Notes: generated by a model from the letters alone, not told the origin. DNA of 64,000 bases from Marinovum algicola (GCF_900109145.1 NZ_FNYY01000016.1:52026-116025); one strand, 5' to 3'; counted from the first letter of the stretch, positions 32,065 through 41,717 are shown. A program made the numbers and translations.

Positions 32065-34001
32065 TCGCGCCGCTTCGACAGGTAATCGTCGGTGGTGCGG
32101 ACCCTGGGGCGCTCGCCGCCGCTGAACGGGTTGTCGGTGCTGTGGAACTGCGCCTGCACCCGGCAATCGTCGCACATCTGGATCATCCGCAGCTTGTCGC
32201 CGGTGAACATGGCGTGGCCCTCCAGCTTGGCCATGATCCGCTCGACCGAGGATTTCACCCCGAAGAGCGCGCCGCATTCGATACAGGCAAAGGGCTCTTC
32301 CTCGTTCAGCACGCGCTGCGACAGCGCCGCCTCGGTCAGATCGAGACGCGGCACGTAGGTAATCGCATCCTCGGGGCAGACATTGGCGCAGAGGCCGCAT
32401 TGCAGGCAGGCGTCCTCCTGAAAGCGCAACTGCGGCAGGTCGGGGTTGTCGCCCAAAGCGCCCGAGGGGCAGAGCGAGACGCAGGACAGGCAGAGCGTGC
32501 AGGCCTCGGTATCGACCAGCACGGCACCGTAGGGCGCGCCTTCGGGCAGCGGCAGGGTTTCGGTGCCGGGGTTGAGCGCGCGGGCGGATTGGCGCGCGAT
32601 CTGGCGGCGGGTGCCGATGGGGCGGACCGGAGTGGCCAGCGGCGCCGGCGGCGTGGCGTCAAAGAGCGCGTCGGACAGGGCGTCGGGGTCGGTGGTGTCG
32701 AGCACCGCCACCGTTTCGCCGGCCATGGCGCGGGCCAGTTCCACCTGCGCCTCCATGGCGGGGCGCTCGGTCTTGGGGCCGGGCAGCAGGGTGACATCGG
32801 CGAAACCGGCGGCCAGCGCGGCCAGCGCCTCGGCATGGCCGAAGGCGTTGAGCTCGGGCAGTTCCAGCGGGATGACGGTGGCGGGCAACCCGCGGCCATG
32901 GCGGGCCGCGAGGCGGATCATCTCGGCGCCGTGGCCGTCGTGGACCAGCAAGCGCGGGGTGGCGCCGCCGGCCTCGCGGTAGGCCGTGGCCAAGGTCTGG
33001 ACGCGGGCCATGATGAGATCGACGGGGGGCGCGTCATAGCTGATCGCGCCGGAGGGGCAGGCGGCGGAACAGGCGCCGCAGCCGGCACAGATCATCGGAT
33101 CGACGGTGACGAATTCCCCGGTGGGCGAGATCGCGCCGGTAGGGCAGAGATCGAGACAGCGGGTGCAGCCGGTCTGCTCGGCGCGGGAATGAGCGCAGAG
33201 CAGCGGCTCGGTGCGCACATGCAGCAGCTTTTCGAAGGTGCCGACAAGGTGCGAGGCGGCCATCACGGCAGCGGCGACCGAGGGCGGATGCGCGGGATCG
33301 GCGCGCAGGTAGCCTTCGCGTTTCTCATGCGCCGGGAACAGCGGCGGTGCGCCGCGCAGGTCGAGCAGGATGTCGCATTCGCTCTGGCCGCCGTCGCGCG
33401 GCGCGGTAAAGCCCAGCGGGCCGCGCCCGGTGGGGTCGATCATGCGCAGCGCGTCGATGGTGACCGAGAACTGGCCAAGCGCGCCGCTGGCCTTGCGCAG
33501 CCGGCCGGCGATGACGTCGAAATCGGGCCGGTCGGCCAGATCGGTCGCATCGTCGAGCAGCACGGTCACGCTCAGGTGCGGCGCAAGCTGCGCCGCGGCT
33601 TCGAGCGCCACCTCGGCCGGGCCGAGGACCAGGCAGAGCCCCTCGGAGACCACGTCGAGGCTGCGGTCGGACCGCGCGGGCAGCAGGGCCTCGGCCAGAA
33701 GGGCGGACATTTTGGGCAGCTTCGGGGCCGGATCTGCGCTCCAACCGGCGCGGTCGCGCAGATCGAGCAGGGCGGGGGCCTCGACCCCCAGCTCCTCGGC
33801 CAAAGCGCTAAATGTCCGGCCCTCCTGGGTGCAGCAGAAAATCGCATCTCCGGATGTCAAGGCCTCTGCGGCGCGGTCGATCTGGCCCTGGCACAGCGCC
33901 TGACAGGGGGCGGCGACGTCCAGGCCGGCGCGCTCGGCGAGGGCCTGCGAATCGATTTGCATCGATCCCTGACAATCGCATGTTATCAAGGTCTTGGGCA
34001 T
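32058..34001 (-). CDS. Large multi-cluster 4Fe-4S protein
   Basis: 647 residues with two pairs of ferredoxin motifs: CTRCLDLCPTG and CGACSAACPSG (about 280-330), then CTLCLSCVSLCPSG and CGLCANVCPED (about 500-545), plus extra CxxC groups in FACIECG and CDDCR near the C-terminus. Between the pairs is a CoA/quinone-type Rossmann-like region. Soluble, no signal peptide. The family is regularly found in formate dehydrogenase islands with DUF3305/DUF3306. It is probably a cytoplasmic electron relay or a cluster-assembly platform. Confidence 0.8.
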   Translation of the reverse strand: MPKTLITCDCQGSMQIDSQALAERAGLDVAAPCQALCQGQIDRAAEALTSGDAIFCCTQEGRTFSALAEELGVEAPALLDLRDRAGWSADPAPKLPKMSALLAEALLPARSDRSLDVVSEGLCLVLGPAEVALEAAAQLAPHLSVTVLLDDATDLADRPDFDVIAGRLRKASGALGQFSVTIDALRMIDPTGRGPLGFTAPRDGGQSECDILLDLRGAPPLFPAHEKREGYLRADPAHPPSVAAAVMAASHLVGTFEKLLHVRTEPLLCAHSRAEQTGCTRCLDLCPTGAISPTGEFVTVDPMICAGCGACSAACPSGAISYDAPPVDLIMARVQTLATAYREAGGATPRLLVHDGHGAEMIRLAARHGRGLPATVIPLELPELNAFGHAEALAALAAGFADVTLLPGPKTERPAMEAQVELARAMAGETVAVLDTTDPDALSDALFDATPPAPLATPVRPIGTRRQIARQSARALNPGTETLPLPEGAPYGAVLVDTEACTLCLSCVSLCPSGALGDNPDLPQLRFQEDACLQCGLCANVCPEDAITYVPRLDLTEAALSQRVLNEEEPFACIECGALFGVKSSVERIMAKLEGHAMFTGDKLRMIQMCDDCRVQAQFHSTDNPFSGGERPRVRTTDDYLSKRRDH

Positions 34002-34346
34002 GATTTTCTCCTCCGGAGCCGCGCCCTCTCCCCACCTCTTTCGAGGCCCGGCGCGGCATCACGCTAATCGCGTTCGCCCCGGGACCACAACCGGTTTTCT
34101 GCCGCTCCGGGCCGGTGCCCCCAGTGCTGCGCGGCAGCATCCGGGGCAGTTGATTCGCCGCAGCTGCGCGATCGGCTAATCAGACAAAAATCATCAGGTT
34201 GGACAAATCGACCGAGGCCGCCAAATCCCCCCGGTCGGGCCGGTCAAATTGTCCGGCGCACCGGGAATTTCCGCCGCGATCGCAGAAAGCGCTTGGCGGC
34301 CGTGGCAGGCGCATTTCAAGCTGACGGCAGGGAGAGACAAGTCAAA
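34002..34346. other. Divergent promoter region of the formate dehydrogenase island
   Basis: This 345-bp gap separates the 4Fe-4S gene (minus) from the DUF3305 gene (plus). It is less GC-rich around 34175-34215, where promoters are expected. TGGCAGGCGCATTTCA (34303-34318) resembles a sigma-54 site in the first half only, so I do not call it. No gene is supported here. Confidence 0.5.
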
Positions 34347-34910
34347 GTGATCCACAATCCGAAGATGTACCGCACGCTGCCGGTCGGCGTGGTCCTGCGC
34401 AAGACGCCCGGCGCCACGCGTTGGGCGGCCTGGCACTGGACGGCGAGCGCCGTGCTGCCGGGCGCGGGGCCGGCGGATTGGCGGGTGATGCGCCAGGAAG
34501 ACGGGGCGGTGGAATATCACGCCGCGACCATGACGCTCGAATTGCACGGCGCCGAGACCGAGGCCTATCTGCACGGCATCAGCGCGCGGGTGCCCAGCCT
34601 CTATGTGGTGATGCGCGAAGCGGCGGGCGATCCGCCGCTCGAGGTGGTGCTGGTGACGGCCTCGCCCTACGAGGCGCAGGATTACACCGACAGCGGTGAA
34701 GAGATCGTCGAGAAGGTGCCGATGCCGCATGGGCTGGTGGCCTGGGTGCGGGAGTTCGTCGAGGATTTCCACCAGGACGAGGTGTTCGTGAAGCGGCGCC
34801 GCGACCGGACGCGCGTCGATCTGGTGCAGGACGGGGTGGGCGATCCGCGGATCGGCAAGCCGGCGGATATCTATGCCTCGCCGGCCCTGAAGCGGAGGCG
34901 GCTGTCATGA
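34347..34910 (+). CDS. DUF3305 protein
   Basis: 187 residues from GTG at 34347, which has GGAGAG 10 bases upstream; an ATG at 34365 (MYRTLPVGVVL) is an alternative. The family hallmark is the core LPVGVVLRK and the conserved FHQDEVFVKRRRDRTR. Function unknown; always encoded ahead of DUF3306, TorD and formate dehydrogenase genes. The stop overlaps the next start by four bases. Confidence 0.78.
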   Translation: MIHNPKMYRTLPVGVVLRKTPGATRWAAWHWTASAVLPGAGPADWRVMRQEDGAVEYHAATMTLELHGAETEAYLHGISARVPSLYVVMREAAGDPPLEVVLVTASPYEAQDYTDSGEEIVEKVPMPHGLVAWVREFVEDFHQDEVFVKRRRDRTRVDLVQDGVGDPRIGKPADIYASPALKRRRLS

Positions 34911-35599
34911 GCGCCTGGCTGAAACGCCGTGCCGCGGTGGCGGCCGAGGCCCGGGCCGAGGCAGAGGCGCACGAGGCCTCCTTGCGCCAGGCCGAGGCGC
35001 AGGCGCTGGAGGCGCGGCCGGATGCCGAGCTTTTGGCCGAGGCCGGGCTGAAGGAGCCCGAGGCGCTGGTCAGTGCCGAGGAGATCCGGGCGTTCCTCAA
35101 ACATGCGCTGCCCGACCGGCTGAAGCGGCGGGCCCTGCGGCGGCTCTGGGGGCTGAACCCGGTTCTGGCCAATGTCGACGGGCTGGTCGATTACGGCGAG
35201 GATTTCACCGACACGGCAATGTGCGTCGAGAACATGCAGTCGCTCTATACGGTCGGCAAGGGGATGCTCGAGCAGTTCCGGGGGCTGGAGGATGCCGATG
35301 AGGCCACGGAGGTCGCGCTGAACCAGGCGACCGCGGTTGATGCCGAGGCTCTCGCGTCCCGGACCTGCTCCGGGACTTCTGTCTCTGACGATGAGACCGA
35401 GACAAACACCGAGGCCCCCCCGGATCGGGTCCGGGGCGGGCAGGATCAGCTCCGGGGCGAGTTGGCCGAGGCCGGCGATGCGGTCCCGGAACGGGTCCGG
35501 GACGGCAGCGCGCTGGCGGGTCTGCCGGCGGACGCGGAGGATCCCGCCCCCCTCGCACCGCGCCACCGCCGCATGCGTTTCACTTTCGAAAGGGTTTGA
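34907..35599 (+). CDS. DUF3306 protein carrying in-frame REP insertions
   Basis: 230 residues. The conserved part is residues about 40-135 (ALPDRLKRRALRRLWGLNPVLANVDGLVDYGEDFTD). After it comes a variable tail in which REP palindromes are read as protein: 35356-35376, about 35417-35437 and 35483-35503. They give segments such as SRTCSGT, APPDRVRGG and VPERVRDG. The tail is probably dispensable. Function of the family is unknown, but it belongs to the formate dehydrogenase maturation set. Confidence 0.78.
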   Translation: MSAWLKRRAAVAAEARAEAEAHEASLRQAEAQALEARPDAELLAEAGLKEPEALVSAEEIRAFLKHALPDRLKRRALRRLWGLNPVLANVDGLVDYGEDFTDTAMCVENMQSLYTVGKGMLEQFRGLEDADEATEVALNQATAVDAEALASRTCSGTSVSDDETETNTEAPPDRVRGGQDQLRGELAEAGDAVPERVRDGSALAGLPADAEDPAPLAPRHRRMRFTFERV

Positions 35600-36199
35600 A
35601 TGACCACTGCCACCGCACCCAGCATTGCCGAAGAGGACCGCCTGCGCGCGGATCTCTATAATTTCCTCGGGGTGATCCTCTCCGGCCCGCCGGACGAGAT
35701 GCTGCTGGCGCAGACCGCCGGGCTGACCGGCGATGACAGCGCGCTGGGCCAGGCGATCACCACCCTGGCCAAGCTGGCCAAGGTGACCAAGCCGCAGGCG
35801 GCCGAGAGCGAATACAACAAGCTGTTCATCGGTCTGGGGCGCGGCGAGCTGCTGCCTTATGCCTCTTATTACCTGACCGGCTTTCTCAACGAAAAGCCGC
35901 TGGCGCTGCTGCGGCAGGACATGGCCAAGCTCGGGCTGGAGCGGGCCGACACCGTGTTTGAACCCGAGGACAATATCGCCAGCCTGATGGAGATGATGGG
36001 CGCGATCATTGCCGGGCGGTTCCGCGATCCGGCGGATCTGGGCGCGCAGAAGGACTTCTTTGCCAGGCATATCGGCCCCTGGGCCGGGCATTTTTTTGCC
36101 GATCTCGAAGGCGCCCGGAACAGCGTCTTTTACGCGCCGGTGGGCCGCATCGGCCAGGTGTTCATGAGCGTCGAGACGGAGGCCTTCCGTCTTGGCTGA
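35600..36199 (+). CDS. TorD-family molybdo/tungstoenzyme chaperone
   Basis: 199 residues, all-helical TorD/DmsD type. The hallmark E(P/x)EDN segment is present (FEPEDNIASLMEMM), with YNKLFIGLGRGELLPYASYY before it. Such chaperones bind the twin-arginine leader and help insert the cofactor before export. Its partner is probably the Tat-leader protein FdhA encoded at 36608. It starts directly behind the DUF3306 stop. Confidence 0.85.
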   Translation: MTTATAPSIAEEDRLRADLYNFLGVILSGPPDEMLLAQTAGLTGDDSALGQAITTLAKLAKVTKPQAAESEYNKLFIGLGRGELLPYASYYLTGFLNEKPLALLRQDMAKLGLERADTVFEPEDNIASLMEMMGAIIAGRFRDPADLGAQKDFFARHIGPWAGHFFADLEGARNSVFYAPVGRIGQVFMSVETEAFRLG

Positions 36200-36264
36200 A
36201 CCGGTGCCTGCGGGCGCCACAACGAGCGGCGGGCGACCGTCGGAACCAGAAGGGGAGAGACGTC

Positions 36265-36462
36265 ATGGCTGACGACAGTGCCAAGGACCGGGGCGCAAGC
36301 CGCCGCGATTTCCTGAAACTGGCCGGGACCACGGCGCCGATTGCGGCGGTCGCGGTGGCGGCCAGCGGGACGGAGGCGGAGGCCTCGGAACCCGACCTGA
36401 CTTCCGAGAGGATGCAGGACACGGCCCATACCCGGGCCTACTTCGCCAGCGCGAAGTTCTGA
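36265..36462 (+). CDS. Small twin-arginine leader protein
   Basis: 65 residues. A Tat motif SRRDFLKLAG at 12-21 and a hydrophobic Ala-rich stretch to about 36 are followed by a short charged tail (YFASAKF). The family is known as formate-dehydrogenase-region TAT target. It may assist export of FdhA or be a lipoprotein-like small subunit; its function is not established. Confidence 0.8.
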   Translation: MADDSAKDRGASRRDFLKLAGTTAPIAAVAVAASGTEAEASEPDLTSERMQDTAHTRAYFASAKF

Positions 36463-36607
36463 AGACAACGCGGCCCGGAGCCAACCGGACCGAAGACAGG
36501 CCAAGAGCGACTGGTTGCGTGACGCCCGACTGCCCGGAGGCCAACAACAGTACCAAGCGCGCGGCTGGAGCAAGGGCTCGCAGGCTGCCTGCAAGGGAGG
36601 AAACGAC

Positions 36608-39600
36608 ATGTTGAGGAAAAAGACCAACGGGGTTGCGCGACGCCCCCAGCGGGGCTCGATCCTGTCAGACGTGGCCAAGGCTTCGGTGGACCGCCGCGCG
36701 TTCCTGCGCGGATCGGGTCTGGCGATCGGCGGAATGGCCGCGATTGCCGCGACCGGCGGCACGGTGAAACCGGCTTCGGCCCAGACCGCGCCGCGGGGCA
36801 GCGTCGAAATTCGCAAATCGGTCTGCACCCATTGCTCGGTCGGCTGCACCGTGATGGCCGAGGTTAGCGACGGCGTCTGGATCGGGCAGGAGCCCGGCTG
36901 GGACAGCCCGTTCAACCTGGGCGCCCATTGCGCCAAGGGCGCGAGCGTGCGCGAACACGCCCACGGCGAGCGCCGGCTCAAGTACCCGATGAAGAAAGAG
37001 GGCGGCGAGTGGAAGCGGATTTCCTGGGAACAGGCGATCGACGAGATCGGCGACCAGATGATGACGATCCGCGAGGAAAGCGGGCCGGATTCGGTCTATT
37101 GGCTGGGCTCGGCCAAGCATTCCAATGAACAGGCCTATCTGTTCCGCAAGTTCGCGGCCTATTGGGGCAGCAACAACGTCGATCACCAGGCCCGGATCTG
37201 CCATTCGACGACCGTTGCGGGTGTGGCCAACACATGGGGCTACGGCGCCATGACCAACAGCTACAACGACATTCACAACAGCCGCGCGATCTTCATCATC
37301 GGCGGCAACCCGGCCGAGGCGCATCCCGTCTCGCTGCTGCACGTGCTGCGCGCCAAGGAGCAGAACAACGCGCCGCTGATCGTCTGCGATCCGCGCTTCA
37401 CCCGCACCGCGGCCCATGCCGATGAATACGTGCGGTTCCGGCCCGGTTCGGACGTGGCGCTGATCTGGGGCATTCTCTGGCACATCTTCGAGAACGGCTG
37501 GGAGGACAAGGAGTTCATCCGCACCCGGGTCTGGGGGATGGATCAGATCCGCGCCGAGGTGGCCAATTGGACGCCGGAAGAGGTGGAACGGGTCACCGGC
37601 ACGCCGGGCAGCCAGCTGCGCCGCGTGGCGATGACGCTGGCCAACAACCGCCCCGGCACCGTGATCTGGTGCATGGGCGGCACCCAGCACACCAATGGCA
37701 ACAACAACACCCGCGCCTATTGCATCCTGCAACTGGCGCTTGGCAACATGGGCACCACCGGCGGCGGCACCAACATCTTCCGCGGCCATGACAACGTGCA
37801 GGGCGCGACCGATCTGGGCGTGCTGTCGCACACATTGCCGGGGTACTACGGGCTGTCGAACGGCGCCTGGGCCCATTGGGCGCGCGTCTGGGAGGAAGAC
37901 CCGGAATGGCTCGCCGCGCAGTTTGCCAAGGTCACCGACAAGGACGGCAAGGAGAAATCGCTTCAGACCCTCACCGGCATCCCGGTGTCGCGCTGGATCG
38001 ATGGCGTGCTGGAAGACCCCGAGAACATGGACAACCCCGACAAGGTGCGGGCCATGGTGCTCTGGGGCCATGCGCCCAACTCGCAGACCCGCATGACCGA
38101 GATGAAAAAGGCGATGGAGATGCTCGACACCCTGGTGGTGATCGACCCCTATCCCACGGTCTCGGCGGTGCTGCACGACCGCACCGATGGCGTCTATCTG
38201 CTGCCGGCGGCGACGCAGTTCGAAACCCGCGGTTCGGTCACCGCTTCCAACCGCTCGCTGCAATGGCGCGAACGGGTGGTGGCGCCGCTGTTCGAGAGCA
38301 AGCCGGACCAGGAGATCATCGGCCTGTTTGCCAGGAAGTTCGGCTTTCACGACCGCATGTTCCGCAATATCGCGCTCGAGGAGGACGGCATCACGCCCGA
38401 CGCCGAGGACACCCTTCGCGAGATCAACCGGGGCATGTGGACGATCGGTTATACCGGCCAGTCGCCGGAACGGCTGAAGCTGCACATGGACAACCAGCAC
38501 ACCTTTGACCGCACCACGTTGCAGGCCATCGGCGGCCCGGCGGACGGCGATTACTACGGCCTGCCCTGGCCAAGCTGGGGCAATCCCGAGCTGAACCATC
38601 CCGGCACGCCCAATCTCTATGACATGTCGAAGCCGGTGGCCGAAGGCGGGCTGTGTTTCCGGGCCCGGTTCGGCGTCGAGCGGGATGGCGACAATCTGCT
38701 GGCCGAAGGCGTGTCGAACCCCGGGGCGGAGCTTCAGGACGGCTATCCCGAGTTCACCTATCAGATGCTGGTGGATCTGGGCTGGGATGGCGATCTGACC
38801 GAGGCGGAAAAGCGCACCATGGGCCGGATTGCCGGGGTCGAGGGGCTGAACGACTCGGCGGTCGGCAATCAGGACGACGGCGAGGAAGCGGCCAATGCGA
38901 CACCGGAGGCCGATCAGAGCGACACGGTGCAGCAGACCGCAGAAGGCCAGAACCTGGCCCAGCCGAACGGCACCCAGGGCGCGGCCGAGGAGGTCGGCGA
39001 GCAGGCGATGTCGCCCTTCCCCTCGGATTTCAACGAGAAGGTCAGCACGATCAACTGGAAGACCGACCTGTCGGGCGGCATCCAGCGGGTCGCGATCAAG
39101 CATGGCTGCGCGCCCTTTGGCAATGCCAAGGCCCGTGCCGTTGTCTGGACCTTCCCGGATCCGATCCCGCTGCACCGCGAGCCGCTTTATACCAACCGGC
39201 GCGATCTGGTGGCGGATTATCCGACCTACGAGGACCGCAAGTTCTACCGGTTGCCGACGATGTACGCCTCGATCCAGAAGCAGGACTTCAGCAAGGATTA
39301 CCCGATGATCCTGACGTCCGGCCGGCTGGTCGAATATGAAGGCGGCGGCGACGAGACCCGGTCGAACCCCTGGCTGGCCGAGTTGCAGCAGGACATGTTT
39401 GTCGAGATCAACCCGCGCGACGCCAACAACCTGGGTGTGCGGGACGGCAGCCAGGTCTGGGTCGAAGGGCCGGAGGGCGGCAGGGTCAAGGTCATGGCGA
39501 TGGTGACGCCGCGGGTGGGCGAGGGCGTGGCCTTCATGCCCTTCCACTTCGGCGGGCACTACCAGGGCGAGGACCAGAGGTCGAAATACCCCGACGGGGC

Positions 39601-39712
39601 CGACCCCTATGTCCTGGGGGAATCGACCAACGTGGCCCAGACCTATGGCTATGACAGCGTGACCCAGATGCAGGAGACGAAAGCGACTCTCTGCAAGATC
39701 ATGCCAGCGTAA
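36608..39712 (+). CDS. fdhA: Formate dehydrogenase catalytic alpha subunit (Cys type)
   Basis: 1034 residues. The Tat leader is DRRAFLRGSGLAIGG (about 28-50). The [4Fe-4S] ligands are C73, C76, C80 and C108, followed by K110. The metal ligand is C198 in RICHSTTVAG, where E. coli FdnG has selenocysteine. H199 is the conserved neighbour. A low-complexity acidic/Gln insert lies at about 757-797. The metal may be W or Mo; a tungstate importer on the same replicon favours W. GGAGG is 7 bases before the ATG. The enzyme should face the periplasm and oxidise formate to CO2. Confidence 0.92.
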   Translation: MLRKKTNGVARRPQRGSILSDVAKASVDRRAFLRGSGLAIGGMAAIAATGGTVKPASAQTAPRGSVEIRKSVCTHCSVGCTVMAEVSDGVWIGQEPGWDSPFNLGAHCAKGASVREHAHGERRLKYPMKKEGGEWKRISWEQAIDEIGDQMMTIREESGPDSVYWLGSAKHSNEQAYLFRKFAAYWGSNNVDHQARICHSTTVAGVANTWGYGAMTNSYNDIHNSRAIFIIGGNPAEAHPVSLLHVLRAKEQNNAPLIVCDPRFTRTAAHADEYVRFRPGSDVALIWGILWHIFENGWEDKEFIRTRVWGMDQIRAEVANWTPEEVERVTGTPGSQLRRVAMTLANNRPGTVIWCMGGTQHTNGNNNTRAYCILQLALGNMGTTGGGTNIFRGHDNVQGATDLGVLSHTLPGYYGLSNGAWAHWARVWEEDPEWLAAQFAKVTDKDGKEKSLQTLTGIPVSRWIDGVLEDPENMDNPDKVRAMVLWGHAPNSQTRMTEMKKAMEMLDTLVVIDPYPTVSAVLHDRTDGVYLLPAATQFETRGSVTASNRSLQWRERVVAPLFESKPDQEIIGLFARKFGFHDRMFRNIALEEDGITPDAEDTLREINRGMWTIGYTGQSPERLKLHMDNQHTFDRTTLQAIGGPADGDYYGLPWPSWGNPELNHPGTPNLYDMSKPVAEGGLCFRARFGVERDGDNLLAEGVSNPGAELQDGYPEFTYQMLVDLGWDGDLTEAEKRTMGRIAGVEGLNDSAVGNQDDGEEAANATPEADQSDTVQQTAEGQNLAQPNGTQGAAEEVGEQAMSPFPSDFNEKVSTINWKTDLSGGIQRVAIKHGCAPFGNAKARAVVWTFPDPIPLHREPLYTNRRDLVADYPTYEDRKFYRLPTMYASIQKQDFSKDYPMILTSGRLVEYEGGGDETRSNPWLAELQQDMFVEINPRDANNLGVRDGSQVWVEGPEGGRVKVMAMVTPRVGEGVAFMPFHFGGHYQGEDQRSKYPDGADPYVLGESTNVAQTYGYDSVTQMQETKATLCKIMPA

Positions 39713-39724
39713 GGAGAAAGAGAT

Positions 39725-40318
39725 ATGGCTAGAGCGAAGTTTCTCTGTGACGCCGAGCGCTGCATCGAATGCAACGCCTGCGTCACGGCCTGCAAGAACG
39801 AACATGAGGTGCCCTGGGGGATCAACCGAAGGCGCGTCGTGACCATCCAGGACGGGTCGCCCGGCGAGCGGTCGATCTCGGTGGCCTGCATGCATTGTTC
39901 GGATGCGCCCTGCATGGCGGTGTGCCCGGTCGACTGCTTCTACCAGAACGAGGAGGGCATCGTCCTGCACTCCAAGGATCTGTGCATCGGCTGCGGCTAT
40001 TGCTTCTACGCGTGCCCCTTCGGCGCGCCGCAATATCCGCAGGCGGGCAACTTCGGATCGCGCGGCAAGATGGACAAATGCACCTTCTGCGCCGGCGGCC
40101 CCGAGGAAAACCACAGCCAGGCCGAGTTCTCGAAGTACGGGCGCAACCGGATCGCCGAGGGCAAGCTGCCGCTCTGCGCCGAGATGTGTTCGACCAAGGC
40201 GCTTCTGGCGGGCGACGGCGACGTGGTGTCGGCGATCTACCGCGAGCGTGTAGTGGCCCGCGGCTTCGGCTCCGGTGCCTGGGGCTGGGGCACGGCCTAC
40301 GAACAGAAGGGCGGCTGA
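39725..40318 (+). CDS. fdhB: Formate dehydrogenase iron-sulfur beta subunit
   Basis: 197 residues with the cysteines for four [4Fe-4S] clusters: CIECNACVTACKNE, CMHCSDAPCMAVCPVD, CIGCGYCFYACPFG and CTFC..CAEMC. No C-terminal membrane helix is seen, unlike FdnH. It connects the catalytic subunit to the cytochrome b subunit. It starts 12 bases behind fdhA. Confidence 0.9.
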   Translation: MARAKFLCDAERCIECNACVTACKNEHEVPWGINRRRVVTIQDGSPGERSISVACMHCSDAPCMAVCPVDCFYQNEEGIVLHSKDLCIGCGYCFYACPFGAPQYPQAGNFGSRGKMDKCTFCAGGPEENHSQAEFSKYGRNRIAEGKLPLCAEMCSTKALLAGDGDVVSAIYRERVVARGFGSGAWGWGTAYEQKGG

Positions 40319-40355
40319 TCAGGGGCACCCGACACCCGACCGCGCGCGCGCCGAA

Positions 40356-40374
40356 GGTGGGGTGAGACCCCACC
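40356..40374 (+). terminator. Hairpin between fdhB and fdhC
   Basis: GGTGGGGT pairs perfectly with ACCCCACC around a 3-base loop. No U tract follows. It may reduce readthrough or protect the fdhAB message, giving unequal subunit amounts. The rest of the 169-bp gap (40319-40487) holds nothing else recognisable. Confidence 0.45.
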
Positions 40375-40487
40375 CGACGCCTGCGGCGGGCGGGGCCGGA
40401 TCGGCCCGCCGCCCTGACATATTCCACTGGCGCGGCGGCTCTCGGGTCGCCGCGTTTGCGCCTCCGAATTGATCGCGGGAGACCTCC

Positions 40488-41717
40488 ATGCTGCGCCATC
40501 TGATGGCCGTACTCTGCCTTGTCCTGTTCACCGCCCCGCTGGCGGCGCAGGAGGCCCAAACCGAATTCGAAGCCCGCCCGCCGGTCGAGAGCACGGCCCC
40601 GCCGGTGGACCGCACCGCCACCGGCGGCGCGCAGACGCTGGAGGACATCCTGCGGCGCCAGCGCGGGCTGCCGGTCGACGACAGCTTTCGCCGGGGCAAC
40701 GATCTGGACGAACCCGCAGCGGTGCCGCAGCTCGGCCCGCTGGGCGGCGCCTCGGACAGCGATTTCTGGCGTGCGCTGCGCTATAACGAGGCCAATGTGA
40801 ACGTCAGCACCGCGCATCCGGCCGGCGGTGTGCTGGTGCAGGACAATGGCATGTGGTGGCTCGAGTTGCGCGAGGGGCCGCTGCGCATCTATGGCGGCTG
40901 GCTGCTGCTTGGCACGATCGGCCTGCTGGCGGTGTTCTTTCTGCTGCGCGGCACCGTGCGGATCGAAGGCGGCAAGGCCGGCCGCACCGTCACCCGCTTC
41001 AAGGCGATCGAGCGCTTTGCCCATTGGATGATGGCGGGCTCGTTCCTCCTGCTGGCCTTCACTGGGCTGTTCACGCTGTTCGGCCGCAAGTATTTCATCG
41101 GCTGGTTCGGGCTGGAGTTCAACTCGCAGTTGCTGATCGCCTCGAAGTTCATCCACAACAACGTTGCCTGGGCCTTCATGCTGGGGCTCCTCATGGTCTT
41201 CGTGATGTGGGTCTGGCACAATCTGCCGGACCGCACCGATCTGACCTGGTTTCGCTATGGCGGCGGCATCATCGGCAAGAAGCACCCGCCGGCCAAGAAG
41301 TTCAACGCCGGGCAGAAGATCGTCTTCTGGTCGGTGATCCTGTTCGGCGCCTCGGTGTCGGTCTCGGGGCTGTCGCTGCTCTTTCCCTTCGAGCTGCCGC
41401 TGTTCGACGCGACCTTCCGGCACCTGAACGACTGGGGGGTCTACGACTGGGTCGGGTTGCAACCCTTCCCGACCGCGCTGTCGCCGCAGGAAGAGATGCA
41501 ATATGCCCAGCTCTGGCATGCGATCGTCGGGTTCGTGCTGATGGCGGTGATCATCGGCCATATCTATATCGGCACGCTGGGCATGGAAGGCGCCTATGAC
41601 GCTATGGGCTCGGGCCAGGTCGACGAGAATTGGGCCGAGCAGCACCATTCGCTCTGGCTCGACAAGGTGAAAGAGCGCGAGGCCGGACCCGAGACCCCGG
41701 CGCAGCCGGCGGAATAG
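40488..41717 (+). CDS. fdhC: Formate dehydrogenase cytochrome b gamma subunit
   Basis: 409 residues. A signal peptide (about 1-20) and a periplasmic extension of about 110 residues are followed by four to five membrane helices with heme-ligand histidines in RFAHWMMAG, FIHNNVAWAF, VWHNLP and LWHAIVGF. The family is FdnI/cytochrome b561-like, passing electrons to the quinone pool. The long N-terminal extension is usual in the alphaproteobacterial form. Confidence 0.88.
   Translation: MLRHLMAVLCLVLFTAPLAAQEAQTEFEARPPVESTAPPVDRTATGGAQTLEDILRRQRGLPVDDSFRRGNDLDEPAAVPQLGPLGGASDSDFWRALRYNEANVNVSTAHPAGGVLVQDNGMWWLELREGPLRIYGGWLLLGTIGLLAVFFLLRGTVRIEGGKAGRTVTRFKAIERFAHWMMAGSFLLLAFTGLFTLFGRKYFIGWFGLEFNSQLLIASKFIHNNVAWAFMLGLLMVFVMWVWHNLPDRTDLTWFRYGGGIIGKKHPPAKKFNAGQKIVFWSVILFGASVSVSGLSLLFPFELPLFDATFRHLNDWGVYDWVGLQPFPTALSPQEEMQYAQLWHAIVGFVLMAVIIGHIYIGTLGMEGAYDAMGSGQVDENWAEQHHSLWLDKVKEREAGPETPAQPAE

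Noticed and set aside
31770..34067. 765-codon open frame opposite the large 4Fe-4S gene
   Set aside because: The minus-strand gene has paired ferredoxin motifs; the plus frame has none.
34303..34318. Sigma-54 promoter ahead of DUF3305
   Set aside because: The -24 half TGGCA is good but the -12 half lacks the GC, and the local regulator lacks GAFTGA.
37199..37201. Selenocysteine codon in formate dehydrogenase
   Set aside because: The codon at the active site is TGC (Cys198), not TGA.
36665..40114. 1149-codon open frame opposite fdhA and fdhB
   Set aside because: Antisense to a well-conserved enzyme; no domain, and the frame is kept open by codon bias at high GC.
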